A stretch of DNA of 44,476 bases from Candidatus Agathobaculum pullicola (GTDB lineage Bacteria; Bacillota; Clostridia; Oscillospirales; Butyricicoccaceae): NCBI GenBank assembly GCA_019115085.1, contig DXEF01000042.1, positions 1-44,476 of the forward strand, written 5' to 3'. Under the pieces are notes generated by a model. That model ran no database searches. It was not told the origin of the DNA and was given only the letters and a program-made list of their open reading frames with translations. The position numbers and the translations under genes are program-made. Of the stretch, positions 6,264 through 13,109 are shown piece by piece (within the stretch, counting starts at the first letter, position 1; the number at the start of each line of letters is the position of its first letter).

Positions 6264-7193
6264 TCAATCCTGAAACAACGGTGTGGAGAAATAGCGCTCG
6301 GCTGTATCGGGCAGAATGGTGACAACGGTTTTGCCAGAACCGAGTTTTTTGGCAAGCTGGATGGCTGCCGCAACATTGGTACCGCTCGAGATACCGCACA
6401 TAAGTCCTTCCAAGCGCGCCAGATCTTTGGCGGTCTGGATAGCCTCGTCATCGGTGACGATGTGGAGATGATCGTAAATCTTCGTGTTTAGATTGTTCGG
6501 GATAATACCGTCTCCAATACCCATCTGCAAATGGGTGCCAATCGAGCCGCCCGAGAGGATAGGTGCGTTTTCCGGCTCGACCACCCAGATTTCCAACTGG
6601 GGATTTTGTGCCTTGAGCACTTCGCCAATGCCGCTTATCGTACCGCCGGTGCCAAAACCGGAGCAGAAGCCGTCGATGGGGCCGCCAACCTGTTCGAGAA
6701 TTTCCGTGGCGGTATGGTGACGGTGAACAGCGGGATTGGCCGGATTGTCGAACTGTCCCGGAACAAAGACCTTTGGGTTATTTTTGGCCATTTCGTCTGC
6801 AATTCGTTGACATTCTGCAATACAATCGCCGATATTGCCGGCATCATGTACCAAAATTACTTCAGCGCCATAATGCTGTACCAGCTTGCGGCGCTCTTCG
6901 GAGACCGAATCCGGCATAATGATTTTAACCTTGTAGCCTTTCACCGCACCGCAAAGCGCAAGGCCGATGCCTTGATTGCCACTGGTGGGTTCCACAATAA
7001 TGGTATCCGGTCCGATTAAGCCGCGTTGCTCAGCGTCCTCAACCATATTGAGCGCCGTGCGCGTTTTGATGGATCCACCGACGTTTAAGCCCTCGAATTT
7101 GACAAGCACCTCGGCGCAGTCTGCGGGAACCATACGGTTCAAGCGTACTATCGGCGTGTGGCCGACTGCTTCCAGGATATTGCTGCATATCAT
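6264..7193 (-). CDS. cysK: Cysteine synthase (O-acetylserine sulfhydrylase family)
   Basis: This is a 309-residue fold-type II PLP enzyme that should make cysteine from O-acetylserine and sulfide. Visible features are the PLP lysine in VGGSIKTR (K43), the substrate loop PTSGNQG (70-75), the phosphate-binding GTGGT (181-185) and GISSGTN near 270. Length is normal for CysK. Two loops differ from the textbook CysK forms NPxxSVKDR and TSGNTG. Clostridia carry this variant, and a related beta-replacement activity cannot be excluded. The gene is transcribed alone, with TATAAT on the minus strand (7228-7233) and GAGAGGAAG before the start. It is the first chromosomal gene beyond the mobile element. 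Confidence 0.85.
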   Translation of the reverse strand: MICSNILEAVGHTPIVRLNRMVPADCAEVLVKFEGLNVGGSIKTRTALNMVEDAEQRGLIGPDTIIVEPTSGNQGIGLALCGAVKGYKVKIIMPDSVSEERRKLVQHYGAEVILVHDAGNIGDCIAECQRIADEMAKNNPKVFVPGQFDNPANPAVHRHHTATEILEQVGGPIDGFCSGFGTGGTISGIGEVLKAQNPQLEIWVVEPENAPILSGGSIGTHLQMGIGDGIIPNNLNTKIYDHLHIVTDDEAIQTAKDLARLEGLMCGISSGTNVAAAIQLAKKLGSGKTVVTILPDTAERYFSTPLFQD

Positions 7194-7227
7194 CGTAAAA
7201 TCTTCCTCTCAAACGTGTCTGACATAC

Positions 7228-7233
7228 ATTATA
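7228..7233 (-). promoter_or_regulatory. -10 box of the cysK promoter
   Basis: A perfect minus-strand TATAAT lies ~35 bases upstream of the cysK start. No good -35 box lies at the right distance, which leaves room for activator control. Confidence 0.45.
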
Positions 7234-7260
7234 GCACAACTTTCTGCATAAGGATAGAAT

Positions 7261-7298
7261 GGATTGACCAAATAGAGTCAATCCAACCTTCTTTTTTT
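7261..7298 (+). repeat. Inverted repeat with T-run upstream of the amidase gene
   Basis: The arms GGATTGAC (7261-7268) and GTCAATCC (7277-7284) are followed by AACCTTCTTTTTTT. It looks like a terminator or leader attenuator for the rightward amidase gene, but it also lies just upstream of the cysK promoter and could be a regulator site. Confidence 0.4.
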
Positions 7299-7328
7299 GG
7301 AGTTTATGCAGGGAGGAGGTGAAAGGTG

Positions 7329-8048
7329 ATGGAAATTCATTTTCAGCAGGCCAATTCAGGGAATTATCTGTCCGCTGCACGTGGGAAGAAGGAAATTCTT
7401 TATCTGGTGATTCATTTTACGGCGAACGACGGTGATACCGCCAAAAATAATGCAGATTACTTTAAAAATTCCAATATTTCCACTTCAGCACATTATTTTG
7501 TCGACGAAAACGAAGTATGGCAGTCCGTGCGTGATGCGGATATTGCGTGGCATTGTGGAACCAAAGGTACTTACTTTCATCCATATTGTCGCAATGCCAA
7601 CAGCATCGGCATTGAGTTGTGCAGTCGCATCAAGAACGGCAAATATTATTTTCAACCGGGTACGGTGGAAAATGCAGTGCAGTTGGCGCGTATGCTGATG
7701 CAAAAGTACGGCATTGCGCCCGATCATGTGGTGCGGCACTATGATGTGACGCATAAAAACTGTCCTGCGCCGTTTGTGGAAAATGCAGCAGCATGGCAGG
7801 ACTTCAAGAGGAGACTGACAGAGGAGGTGGATGATATGACGGTAGATGAGGTCAAGAACCTGATTGCGCAAAGCAAAACAGTGTACAGCACTGTAGCATC
7901 TGTGCCAGAGTGGGGGCGCGCGACGGTGGAAAAGCTGGAGAGAAAAGGCTGGCTCAAAGGCGAAGGTGGTGCTGCGGGGCTCAACCTTCCGGAGGAGATG
8001 CTTCGTGTGCTTGTCATAAATGACCGGGCAGGCATTTATGGAGATTGA
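7329..8048 (+). CDS. N-acetylmuramoyl-L-alanine amidase, endolysin-like
   Basis: This is a 239-residue enzyme with an N-terminal Amidase_2 domain that cleaves the amide bond between MurNAc and the stem peptide. The zinc ligands of the T7-lysozyme fold are visible as H29 (LVIHFTA), H137 (VRHYDV) and C145 (KNCPAPF), with the eight-residue spacing typical of the last two. A C-terminal region from about residue 170 (MTVDEVKNLIAQ, then WGRATVEKLERKGWL) resembles the tails of clostridial phage endolysins. There is no signal peptide, so export would need a holin or lysis. ATG 7329 has AGGAGGTG at 7-nt spacing. No other phage gene is near, so it may be a domesticated or orphan lysin. Confidence 0.85.
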   Translation: MEIHFQQANSGNYLSAARGKKEILYLVIHFTANDGDTAKNNADYFKNSNISTSAHYFVDENEVWQSVRDADIAWHCGTKGTYFHPYCRNANSIGIELCSRIKNGKYYFQPGTVENAVQLARMLMQKYGIAPDHVVRHYDVTHKNCPAPFVENAAAWQDFKRRLTEEVDDMTVDEVKNLIAQSKTVYSTVASVPEWGRATVEKLERKGWLKGEGGAAGLNLPEEMLRVLVINDRAGIYGD

Positions 8049-8057
8049 GTAATAAAG

Positions 8058-8087
8058 AACGGCGAAAGCAATATGCTTTTGCCGTTT
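8058..8087 (+). terminator. Rho-independent terminator after the amidase gene
   Basis: An AACGGCGAAAGCA arm pairs with TGCTTTTGCCGTT across a 3-base loop, with six T at the end. It lies about 10 bases after the amidase stop. Confidence 0.75.
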
Positions 8088-8514
8088 TTTCTTCTATTTA
8101 TAGAAATCATTCAAGATTGCTACATATGCCGGAAACATCTTTTCGGCCATCATTGGACGGCATTGCAACGTATGCGATTATGGACGGTATCATGGGGGTT
8201 GATGCTGGGAGCGCGCTCGGCGCACTTGAGGCGGCTGGATAGCCGGATCGGGCAAGATTGCAGTGCGGCATCATGGTCCAACGCGCAGCATCGTGCATAG
8301 TCATCGCGCTGCGTGCTTTCTACGCAAGCCTTTTGGAGATGAGCCATGCTCTCGCACAGGCTATTTTGGGCTTTATGATTCTGGTGATATACGGTTTCGT
8401 TCTGGTCAGCTTTATGTAAATAAAAATTTGCGCTGTATGTTGTCGAAACAACATACAGCGGGGGGAGGATTACGTTATACTGAGGACAACCAAAATACAT
8501 GGGAGGATACCGCG
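8088..8514. other. Intergenic region before the 4Fe-4S protein gene
   Basis: I see no well-supported gene in this ~430-base stretch. A 38-codon frame (8126-8242) lacks a ribosome binding site. The notable items are the inverted repeat at 8432-8461 and a possible -10 box TATACT at 8476-8481, followed by GGGAGG at 8501-8506 for the next gene. Confidence 0.5.
8432..8461. promoter_or_regulatory. Perfect 13-bp inverted repeat, possible operator
   Basis: The arms CGCTGTATGTTGT (8432-8444) and ACAACATACAGCG (8449-8461) are separated by CGAA. There is no T-run after it, and it lies just upstream of a TATACT box. It is better explained as a dimeric regulator site or leader hairpin than as a terminator. 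Confidence 0.5.
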
Positions 8515-9219
8515 ATGATGCGTAAAATTATTGAGATTGATGAAGCAAAGTGCAATGGCTGCGGCCTGTGTGCGAATGCGTGCCACGAGGGGGCCATCGG
8601 CATGGTGGACGGTAAAGCCAAGCTGCTGCGCGATGATTATTGCGATGGACTGGGCAACTGTCTGCCGGTTTGTCCGACTGGAGCAATTACATTTGTCGAG
8701 CGGGAGGCTGCGGCCTACGACGAAGCGGCAGTACAGGCTAATCTGCGCGCGAAGCAGGCACAGCAGCCGTTGGCTTGCGGTTGTCCCGGCAGTCAGGCGC
8801 GCGCAATTGAGCGCACGACAGCTGCGCCGACAGCTTCGGCTGTGCCTGCGGCATCTGAACTGCGTCAGTGGCCGGTACAGATCAAGCTGGTTCCGGTGCA
8901 TGCGCCATACTTTGATGGGGCGCACCTGCTGGTCGCGGCGGACTGTACGGCCTATGCTTACGCAAACTTCCATCAGGACTTTATCCGGAATAAGATTACG
9001 CTTATTGGCTGTCCAAAACTGGACGAAGGCGATTATAGCGAAAAGCTAACCGAAATCATTCGCAGCAATAACATCAAAAGCGTTACAGTTGTGCGCATGG
9101 AGGTGCCGTGCTGCGGCGGTATCGAACATGCGGTGCGTACGGCATTGCAGGCGAGCGGCAAGTTCCTGCCCTGGCAGGTGGTTGTCGTCTCGACCGACGG
9201 AAAGATTCTTGAGCAGTAA
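8515..9219 (+). CDS. 4Fe-4S binding protein with C-terminal conserved domain
   Basis: This 234-residue cytoplasmic protein begins with a ferredoxin domain carrying two cluster motifs. The first is C13-C16-C19-C23 in CNGCGLCANAC. The second is the variant C43, C49, C53 in YCDGLGNCLPVCP. An Ala/Gln-rich linker follows. The C-terminal half (from ~130) contains VAADCTAYAYANFHQDF, IGCPKLDE, and VPCCGG with two adjacent Cys. Small proteins of this layout are common in anaerobic Clostridia, but their electron partners are unknown to me. ATG 8515 was chosen for GGGAGG 8 bases upstream; the frame stays open further upstream without a ribosome binding site. Redox or Fe-S regulation through the upstream palindrome is possible. 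Confidence 0.8.
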   Translation: MMRKIIEIDEAKCNGCGLCANACHEGAIGMVDGKAKLLRDDYCDGLGNCLPVCPTGAITFVEREAAAYDEAAVQANLRAKQAQQPLACGCPGSQARAIERTTAAPTASAVPAASELRQWPVQIKLVPVHAPYFDGAHLLVAADCTAYAYANFHQDFIRNKITLIGCPKLDEGDYSEKLTEIIRSNNIKSVTVVRMEVPCCGGIEHAVRTALQASGKFLPWQVVVVSTDGKILEQ

Positions 9220-9287
9220 GCTGATAGGCAAAACCGTCTGTTTGTGCTACAATGAAAGCGAAACATGGCATAAACGGAGGGGAACGG

Positions 9288-9836
9288 ATGAATACGTTGG
9301 ATGTAGTACATGATTTTTTGCGGCGTCAGGTGAAGACGGGTGCATTCTGCATTGACGCGACGGCAGGAAAGGGGCGCGACACTGCGCTGCTGTGCCGTTT
9401 GGCTGGCCCGAAGGGCCGCGTGCTCGCGTTTGATGTACAGCAGGATGCTGTGTCGCAGACCCGTGCGCTGCTGGAAGCGCAGGGCCTAAATGCCGAGGTC
9501 GTATTGGACAGCCATGCGAACATGGCGCGCTACGCCGCGCCGGAAAGCGTGGACTGCATCGTGTTCAACTTCGGTCGGCTGCCGGGCGGGGACCCGAAAA
9601 TTTTCACTACCGCTGCGTCCTCTATCCCGGCAATCGATGCGGGGCTGTCGCTGCTGCGCCCGGGCGGTGTGATGGCACTTGCACTCTATTATGGCAAAGA
9701 AAACGGATATGAGGAGAAAAATGCGATTTTACAGCACCTAAAATCGTTAAATGATCGAATGTTCACTGTTCTAGCCGGCGACTGGCTCAATCGGAAGCAT
9801 GATCCTCCGCTGCCCATTTTTATCTGGAAAGAATAA
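9288..9836 (+). CDS. mnmM: tRNA methyltransferase, MnmM/YtqB family
   Basis: This is a 182-residue class I SAM-dependent methyltransferase. The SAM site is visible as FCIDATAGKGRDT, followed by the acidic strand end VLAFDVQ. VFNFGRLPGGD is the signature of the rRNA_methylase/YtqB family, and the chain ends DPPLPIFIWKE. In Bacillus, the YtqB relative (MnmM) methylates 5-aminomethyl-2-thiouridine at the tRNA wobble position. The length matches the family. ATG 9288 has GGAGGGG upstream at 5-nt spacing. It lies between the ferredoxin and zinc-ribbon genes in the same direction and has a possible TACAAT box at 9248. Confidence 0.85.
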   Translation: MNTLDVVHDFLRRQVKTGAFCIDATAGKGRDTALLCRLAGPKGRVLAFDVQQDAVSQTRALLEAQGLNAEVVLDSHANMARYAAPESVDCIVFNFGRLPGGDPKIFTTAASSIPAIDAGLSLLRPGGVMALALYYGKENGYEEKNAILQHLKSLNDRMFTVLAGDWLNRKHDPPLPIFIWKE

Positions 9837-9875
9837 CGCGGATATGCTATAATCGGCAGGGAGGAGGGATGCAGC

Positions 9876-10403
9876 ATGCCTTGGTGCCCTAAATGTAAGG
9901 CAGAATACCGGGAGGGATTCACAGAGTGCAGCGCCTGTCGCGTGCCGCTGGTGGATGGCTTGCCTGAAGAAAATGCGGCGTCAAAACGGGAGAAGTTTGT
10001 TTTGCCGGACGGCATGGAAAAGCCAATTGTGGTTTACACGGCTAAAAATCGGCTGGAGGCCACGACGATCTGTGATATGCTGCATGAAAACGATGTAGTG
10101 GCATACGACCGCCCAGCATCTTTCGGTCAAATCGTTGATTATACCGGTGCGGACAGCCGCTTTGGTCTGTCAATTATTGTGGACGCGAGTCAAACCGCAC
10201 GGGCGCGAGAGCTGATTGAAGAGATGCACCGCAACCTTTCGGAAACGCCGATTGATGAAGAAGCGCTGGCGCGTCTGGCAGAAGAACAGGCAATGGACAT
10301 GCCCGAGCAGCCTATGGAGGACAATATTTCTTTCAAGCTGCTACCGCTGGTAATTGGTGTGATCGTGGTCGCGCTGGCGCTGCTGTATTTGGTGGCGAAT
10401 TGA
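9876..10403 (+). CDS. Zinc-ribbon protein with DUF2007-like middle and C-terminal membrane anchor
   Basis: This is a 175-residue protein. It starts with a zinc ribbon, CPKCKAEY then CSACRVPL (two CxxC pairs). The middle section, IVVYTAKNRLEATTICDMLHENDV, resembles the DUF2007 signal-transducing fold. It ends with one membrane helix (about residues 153-173). The topology puts the zinc ribbon in the cytoplasm. The next gene repeats the zinc ribbon and the anchor without the middle domain. ATG 9876 is preceded by GGGAGGAGGG. The function is unknown. Confidence 0.7.
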   Translation: MPWCPKCKAEYREGFTECSACRVPLVDGLPEENAASKREKFVLPDGMEKPIVVYTAKNRLEATTICDMLHENDVVAYDRPASFGQIVDYTGADSRFGLSIIVDASQTARARELIEEMHRNLSETPIDEEALARLAEEQAMDMPEQPMEDNISFKLLPLVIGVIVVALALLYLVAN

Positions 10404-10416
10404 AGGAGGCGAATTT

Positions 10417-10656
10417 ATGCCGTGGTGCCCAAAATGCGGAGCAGAGTTTCGCAAGGGATTCACTGCTTGCAATACATGTTATGTCAAGCTGATCGACCAT
10501 AAGCCGGACGGCACAGAGACGGTAGAGGAGCTTTCTCCGCCGCCCGAGGGCTGGGAGCGCGAAAGCCCGAAAAAGCAGCGCATGCTGCGTATTCTGCGTG
10601 CGCTGACGATGGTGCTGCTGGCGCTCGCGGCGGCGCTGTTGCTGCAAAACATGTGA
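10417..10656 (+). CDS. Small zinc-ribbon membrane protein, paralogue of the upstream gene
   Basis: This is a 79-residue protein with the same opening as its neighbour, MPWCPKC then FRKGFTACNTCYVKLID. It has a short acidic linker and a C-terminal membrane helix (about residues 58-76). It starts 13 bases after the upstream stop, behind GGAGG, so the pair are co-transcribed and probably arose by duplication with loss of the middle domain. It has no assigned function. A shared terminator follows. Confidence 0.75.
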   Translation: MPWCPKCGAEFRKGFTACNTCYVKLIDHKPDGTETVEELSPPPEGWERESPKKQRMLRILRALTMVLLALAAALLLQNM

Positions 10657-10663
10657 AAATATG

Positions 10664-10701
10664 AAAAAAGCGTGCACTCCATTGGAGTACACGCTTTTTT
10701 T
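10664..10701. terminator. Bidirectional terminator between the zinc-ribbon genes and lysA
   Basis: An AAAAAAGCGTGCACTCC arm pairs with GGAGTACACGCTTTTTT with one mismatch and a 3-base loop. It serves the convergent transcripts on both sides. Confidence 0.8.
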
Positions 10702-10707
10702 GTTGTC

Positions 10708-11976
10708 TTATTCAAGGATATCGTCAAACAGGCCGGTGAAGTCCAGCGTTGCGAAGTAATCCTTCGGGGTTTCCGCACGGCGAATGAGTTCTACCGAGCC
10801 GTCTTCGTGCAGCAGCAGCTCTGCCGAGCGCAACTTGCCGTTGTAGTTATAGCCCATCGAGAAGCCGTGCGCACCGGTATCGTGGATATAAATATAATCG
10901 CCGATATCAATGCGGGGCAGGTTGCGGTCGATGGCAAATTTGTCATTATTTTCGCACAGACCGCCGGTTACGTCATAGGTGCGGTCGTGCAGCGCGTTTT
11001 CCTTGCCCAGTACAGTGATGTGGTGGTATGCACCGTACATCGCCGGACGCATCAGATTGGCCGCGCACGCATCCAGACCGGCATATTCCTTGTAGGTATG
11101 CTTGTGATGGATGCACTTGGCGACCAGCGCACCGTACGGCCCAAGGATAAAGCGGCCCATTTCGGTGTAAATTGCTACGTCATCCATACCAGCCGGGGCG
11201 AGGACTTCCTCATACGCGCGGCGCACGCCTTCTCCGATGGCCATGATGTCGTTGGGCTCCTGCCAAGGCTTGTAGGGGATGCCGACGCCGCCGGATAGGT
11301 TGATAAACGCGATGTGCACACCGGTTTCCTTGCGTACCTCAACCGCCAGCTTGAACAGAATGCGTGCGAGCGCCGGGTAATACTCATTGGCCACCGTGTT
11401 GGAAGCGAGGAACGCATGAATACCAAAGTGCTTGACGCCCTTGGCCTTCATATACTTAAACGCCTCAATGAGCTGCTCGCGGGTCATGCCGTACTTGGCT
11501 TCCTGCGGAGTATCCATGATTTCGTTTTCCAGAACAAAGTCGCCGCCGGGATTGAAGCGGCAGGACATGGTTTCCTTCCACTCGCCGACCTTATCATAGT
11601 AGTCTAAATGAGTGATGTCGTCAAAATTGACGATGGCATCCAAATCGCTGGCCAGCTTGAAATCCTCGTTCGGGGTAACATTGGAGGAGAACATAATGTC
11701 GTGTCCGGTGATGCCGCAAGCCTTGCTCATCAGCAGCTCGGTGTAGCTGGAGCAATCGCAGCCGAAGCCCTCCTCGTGGAGCAACTGGATTAAACGAGGA
11801 TTGGGGGTCGCCTTGACCGCAAAATACTCCTTAAAGCCCGGATTCCATGCGAATGCAGCTTTAACTTTGCGCGCATTTTCGCGGATGGCCTTCTCATCAT
11901 AGATGTGGAACGGAGTGGGATAGGTCTTTGTGATATCCTGTACCTGTTCGAGTGTCAAAAAGGGTTTCTTTTCCAT
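10708..11976 (-). CDS. lysA: Diaminopimelate decarboxylase
   Basis: This is a 422-residue fold-type III PLP decarboxylase that converts meso-diaminopimelate to lysine and CO2. The PLP lysine lies in EYFAVKATPNPR. The barrel shows FGCDCSSYTEL, FGIHAF, NLSGGVGIPY and EMGRFILGPYG, and the C-terminal half contains GGLCENNDKFA and the DTGAHGFSMGYNYNG active-site loop. Length is normal. It is transcribed leftward and ends against the terminator at 10664-10701. Other carboxylating or decarboxylating PLP barrel enzymes, such as carboxynorspermidine decarboxylase, share the fold, but the DAP-type C-terminal motif supports LysA. Confidence 0.87.
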   Translation of the reverse strand: MEKKPFLTLEQVQDITKTYPTPFHIYDEKAIRENARKVKAAFAWNPGFKEYFAVKATPNPRLIQLLHEEGFGCDCSSYTELLMSKACGITGHDIMFSSNVTPNEDFKLASDLDAIVNFDDITHLDYYDKVGEWKETMSCRFNPGGDFVLENEIMDTPQEAKYGMTREQLIEAFKYMKAKGVKHFGIHAFLASNTVANEYYPALARILFKLAVEVRKETGVHIAFINLSGGVGIPYKPWQEPNDIMAIGEGVRRAYEEVLAPAGMDDVAIYTEMGRFILGPYGALVAKCIHHKHTYKEYAGLDACAANLMRPAMYGAYHHITVLGKENALHDRTYDVTGGLCENNDKFAIDRNLPRIDIGDYIYIHDTGAHGFSMGYNYNGKLRSAELLLHEDGSVELIRRAETPKDYFATLDFTGLFDDILE

Positions 11977-12003
11977 TGGTTTTTTCGCCTTTCCTTTTAG
12001 GGT

Positions 12004-12237
12004 TTATTCATCAAATTGTTTGCCGAGGATGCGCTCAAAACGGCGGCGCATATCGTCCTCGAGACGTTGGGTTTCAATCTGATCGATTTCCGCGATGCGG
12101 TCGTCTCGGATGATGACGACCATACCCTCGCCCAGCATAGCGGGAGCGTCGGTGCGGGGGAAATTGACCATTTTTCCACCGATTTCAACAACCACATCAT
12201 CGCCTTCAAAGCGATCGACAATACCGGTCTGTTTCAT
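12004..12237 (-). CDS. DUF3006 family protein
   Basis: This is a 77-residue protein with the DUF3006 pattern: TGIVDRFEGDDVVVEIGG, a conserved Pro/Arg turn, and EGMVVIIRDD. It is probably a small beta-barrel of unknown function. It is often found next to metallo-beta-lactamase/ComEC-type genes, as here. Its ATG (12237) overlaps the stop of the MBL gene by 4 bases, so translation is coupled. The charged C-terminal helix (RRRFERILGKQ) is also typical of the family. Confidence 0.8.
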   Translation of the reverse strand: MKQTGIVDRFEGDDVVVEIGGKMVNFPRTDAPAMLGEGMVVIIRDDRIAEIDQIETQRLEDDMRRRFERILGKQFDE

Positions 12238-13109
12238 GCAGCATTCTCCTTGCTTGATGACGGTGGGTGAAGCGGGAGGATTACGGTGCCGCGTTCCGCG
12301 GTAATGCGGATGTCGGTTACTCCCGCAAGGGACAGATTTTGCAGCGTTTGCGGGTCGGGGTGGCCGTAGTCGTTGTCTACGCCGCAGGAGATGACGGCAA
12401 CGGATGGTTGAACGGTCTGCAGAAAGGACTGAGAGGACGAGGTTGCCGCGCCGTGATGCCCTACTTTGAGCGCATCGCAACGCAAGGATGGGTAATGTGC
12501 CAAAAGCGACTGTTCGGCGGCAGCTTCCGCGTCGCCCATTAACAGCACTTTCTGCTCGTCGGCCTGAAACAATGTGATGAGTGAACGGTCGTTTAGGTTA
12601 TCACTCGGCACATCGTCCGCAGGACCGAGAAAGGTGAGCGAAGCGCCGGAGTCAAACGCCAGCATATCGCCCGACGTGGGAACGGTGGGCTGAACGCCCT
12701 GTGTTTGCAGTGCGTCCAGAAGGTCGGAAAAAGAGGAGGTGTTCTGCGTTTCCGACCCCATGTAGAAATGCTCGACCGGAAACATCTGAAGAACCTGTGC
12801 CATGCCGCCCATATGGTCGGCATGCGGATGGGTGACAATGGCTGCATGCAGTCGAGATACGCCAAGGTCTTGAAGATACCGGACAATTGCCGGTCCGCTT
12901 TCCGCCGTGCCTGCGTCTACAAGCACGGCCTGCCCGCCCGAAAGCAGCAGCGCTGCATCGCCCTGACCGACGTCAATGAAATGCACGGCGGTTTCATCTG
13001 TCAGCTGCTGCCGCGGGAGCAGGTGCTCGGCGGCCTGTAGAACGCCGCTCAGCACGAATGCAACGGCAGCTGCGCACCAGAGAAATATCCGAAGTTTGCG
13101 TTTCATCAT
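12234..13109 (-). CDS. Membrane-anchored MBL-fold hydrolase, ComEC C-terminal-like
   Basis: This is a 291-residue protein. An N-terminal hydrophobic segment (residues ~7-25) acts as anchor or signal. The metallo-beta-lactamase domain has HFIDVGQGDAALL, VDAG, THPHADHMGG with the HxHxDH metal site, MGDAE, and KVGHHGAATS. This is the order seen in the hydrolase half of the competence protein ComEC, which acts on DNA outside the membrane. Here it stands alone without the ComEC channel. It overlaps the putP stop and the DUF3006 start, forming a tight three-gene unit. ATG 13106 is an alternative start. The substrate is not known; an extracellular nuclease or phosphodiesterase is likely. Confidence 0.85.
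   Translation of the reverse strand: MMKRKLRIFLWCAAAVAFVLSGVLQAAEHLLPRQQLTDETAVHFIDVGQGDAALLLSGGQAVLVDAGTAESGPAIVRYLQDLGVSRLHAAIVTHPHADHMGGMAQVLQMFPVEHFYMGSETQNTSSFSDLLDALQTQGVQPTVPTSGDMLAFDSGASLTFLGPADDVPSDNLNDRSLITLFQADEQKVLLMGDAEAAAEQSLLAHYPSLRCDALKVGHHGAATSSSQSFLQTVQPSVAVISCGVDNDYGHPDPQTLQNLSLAGVTDIRITAERGTVILPLHPPSSSKENAA

Noticed and set aside
8126-8242. A 38-codon frame between the amidase and the 4Fe-4S gene
   Set aside because: There is no ribosome binding site, no recognisable motif, and the longer version of the frame begins inside a terminator hairpin.
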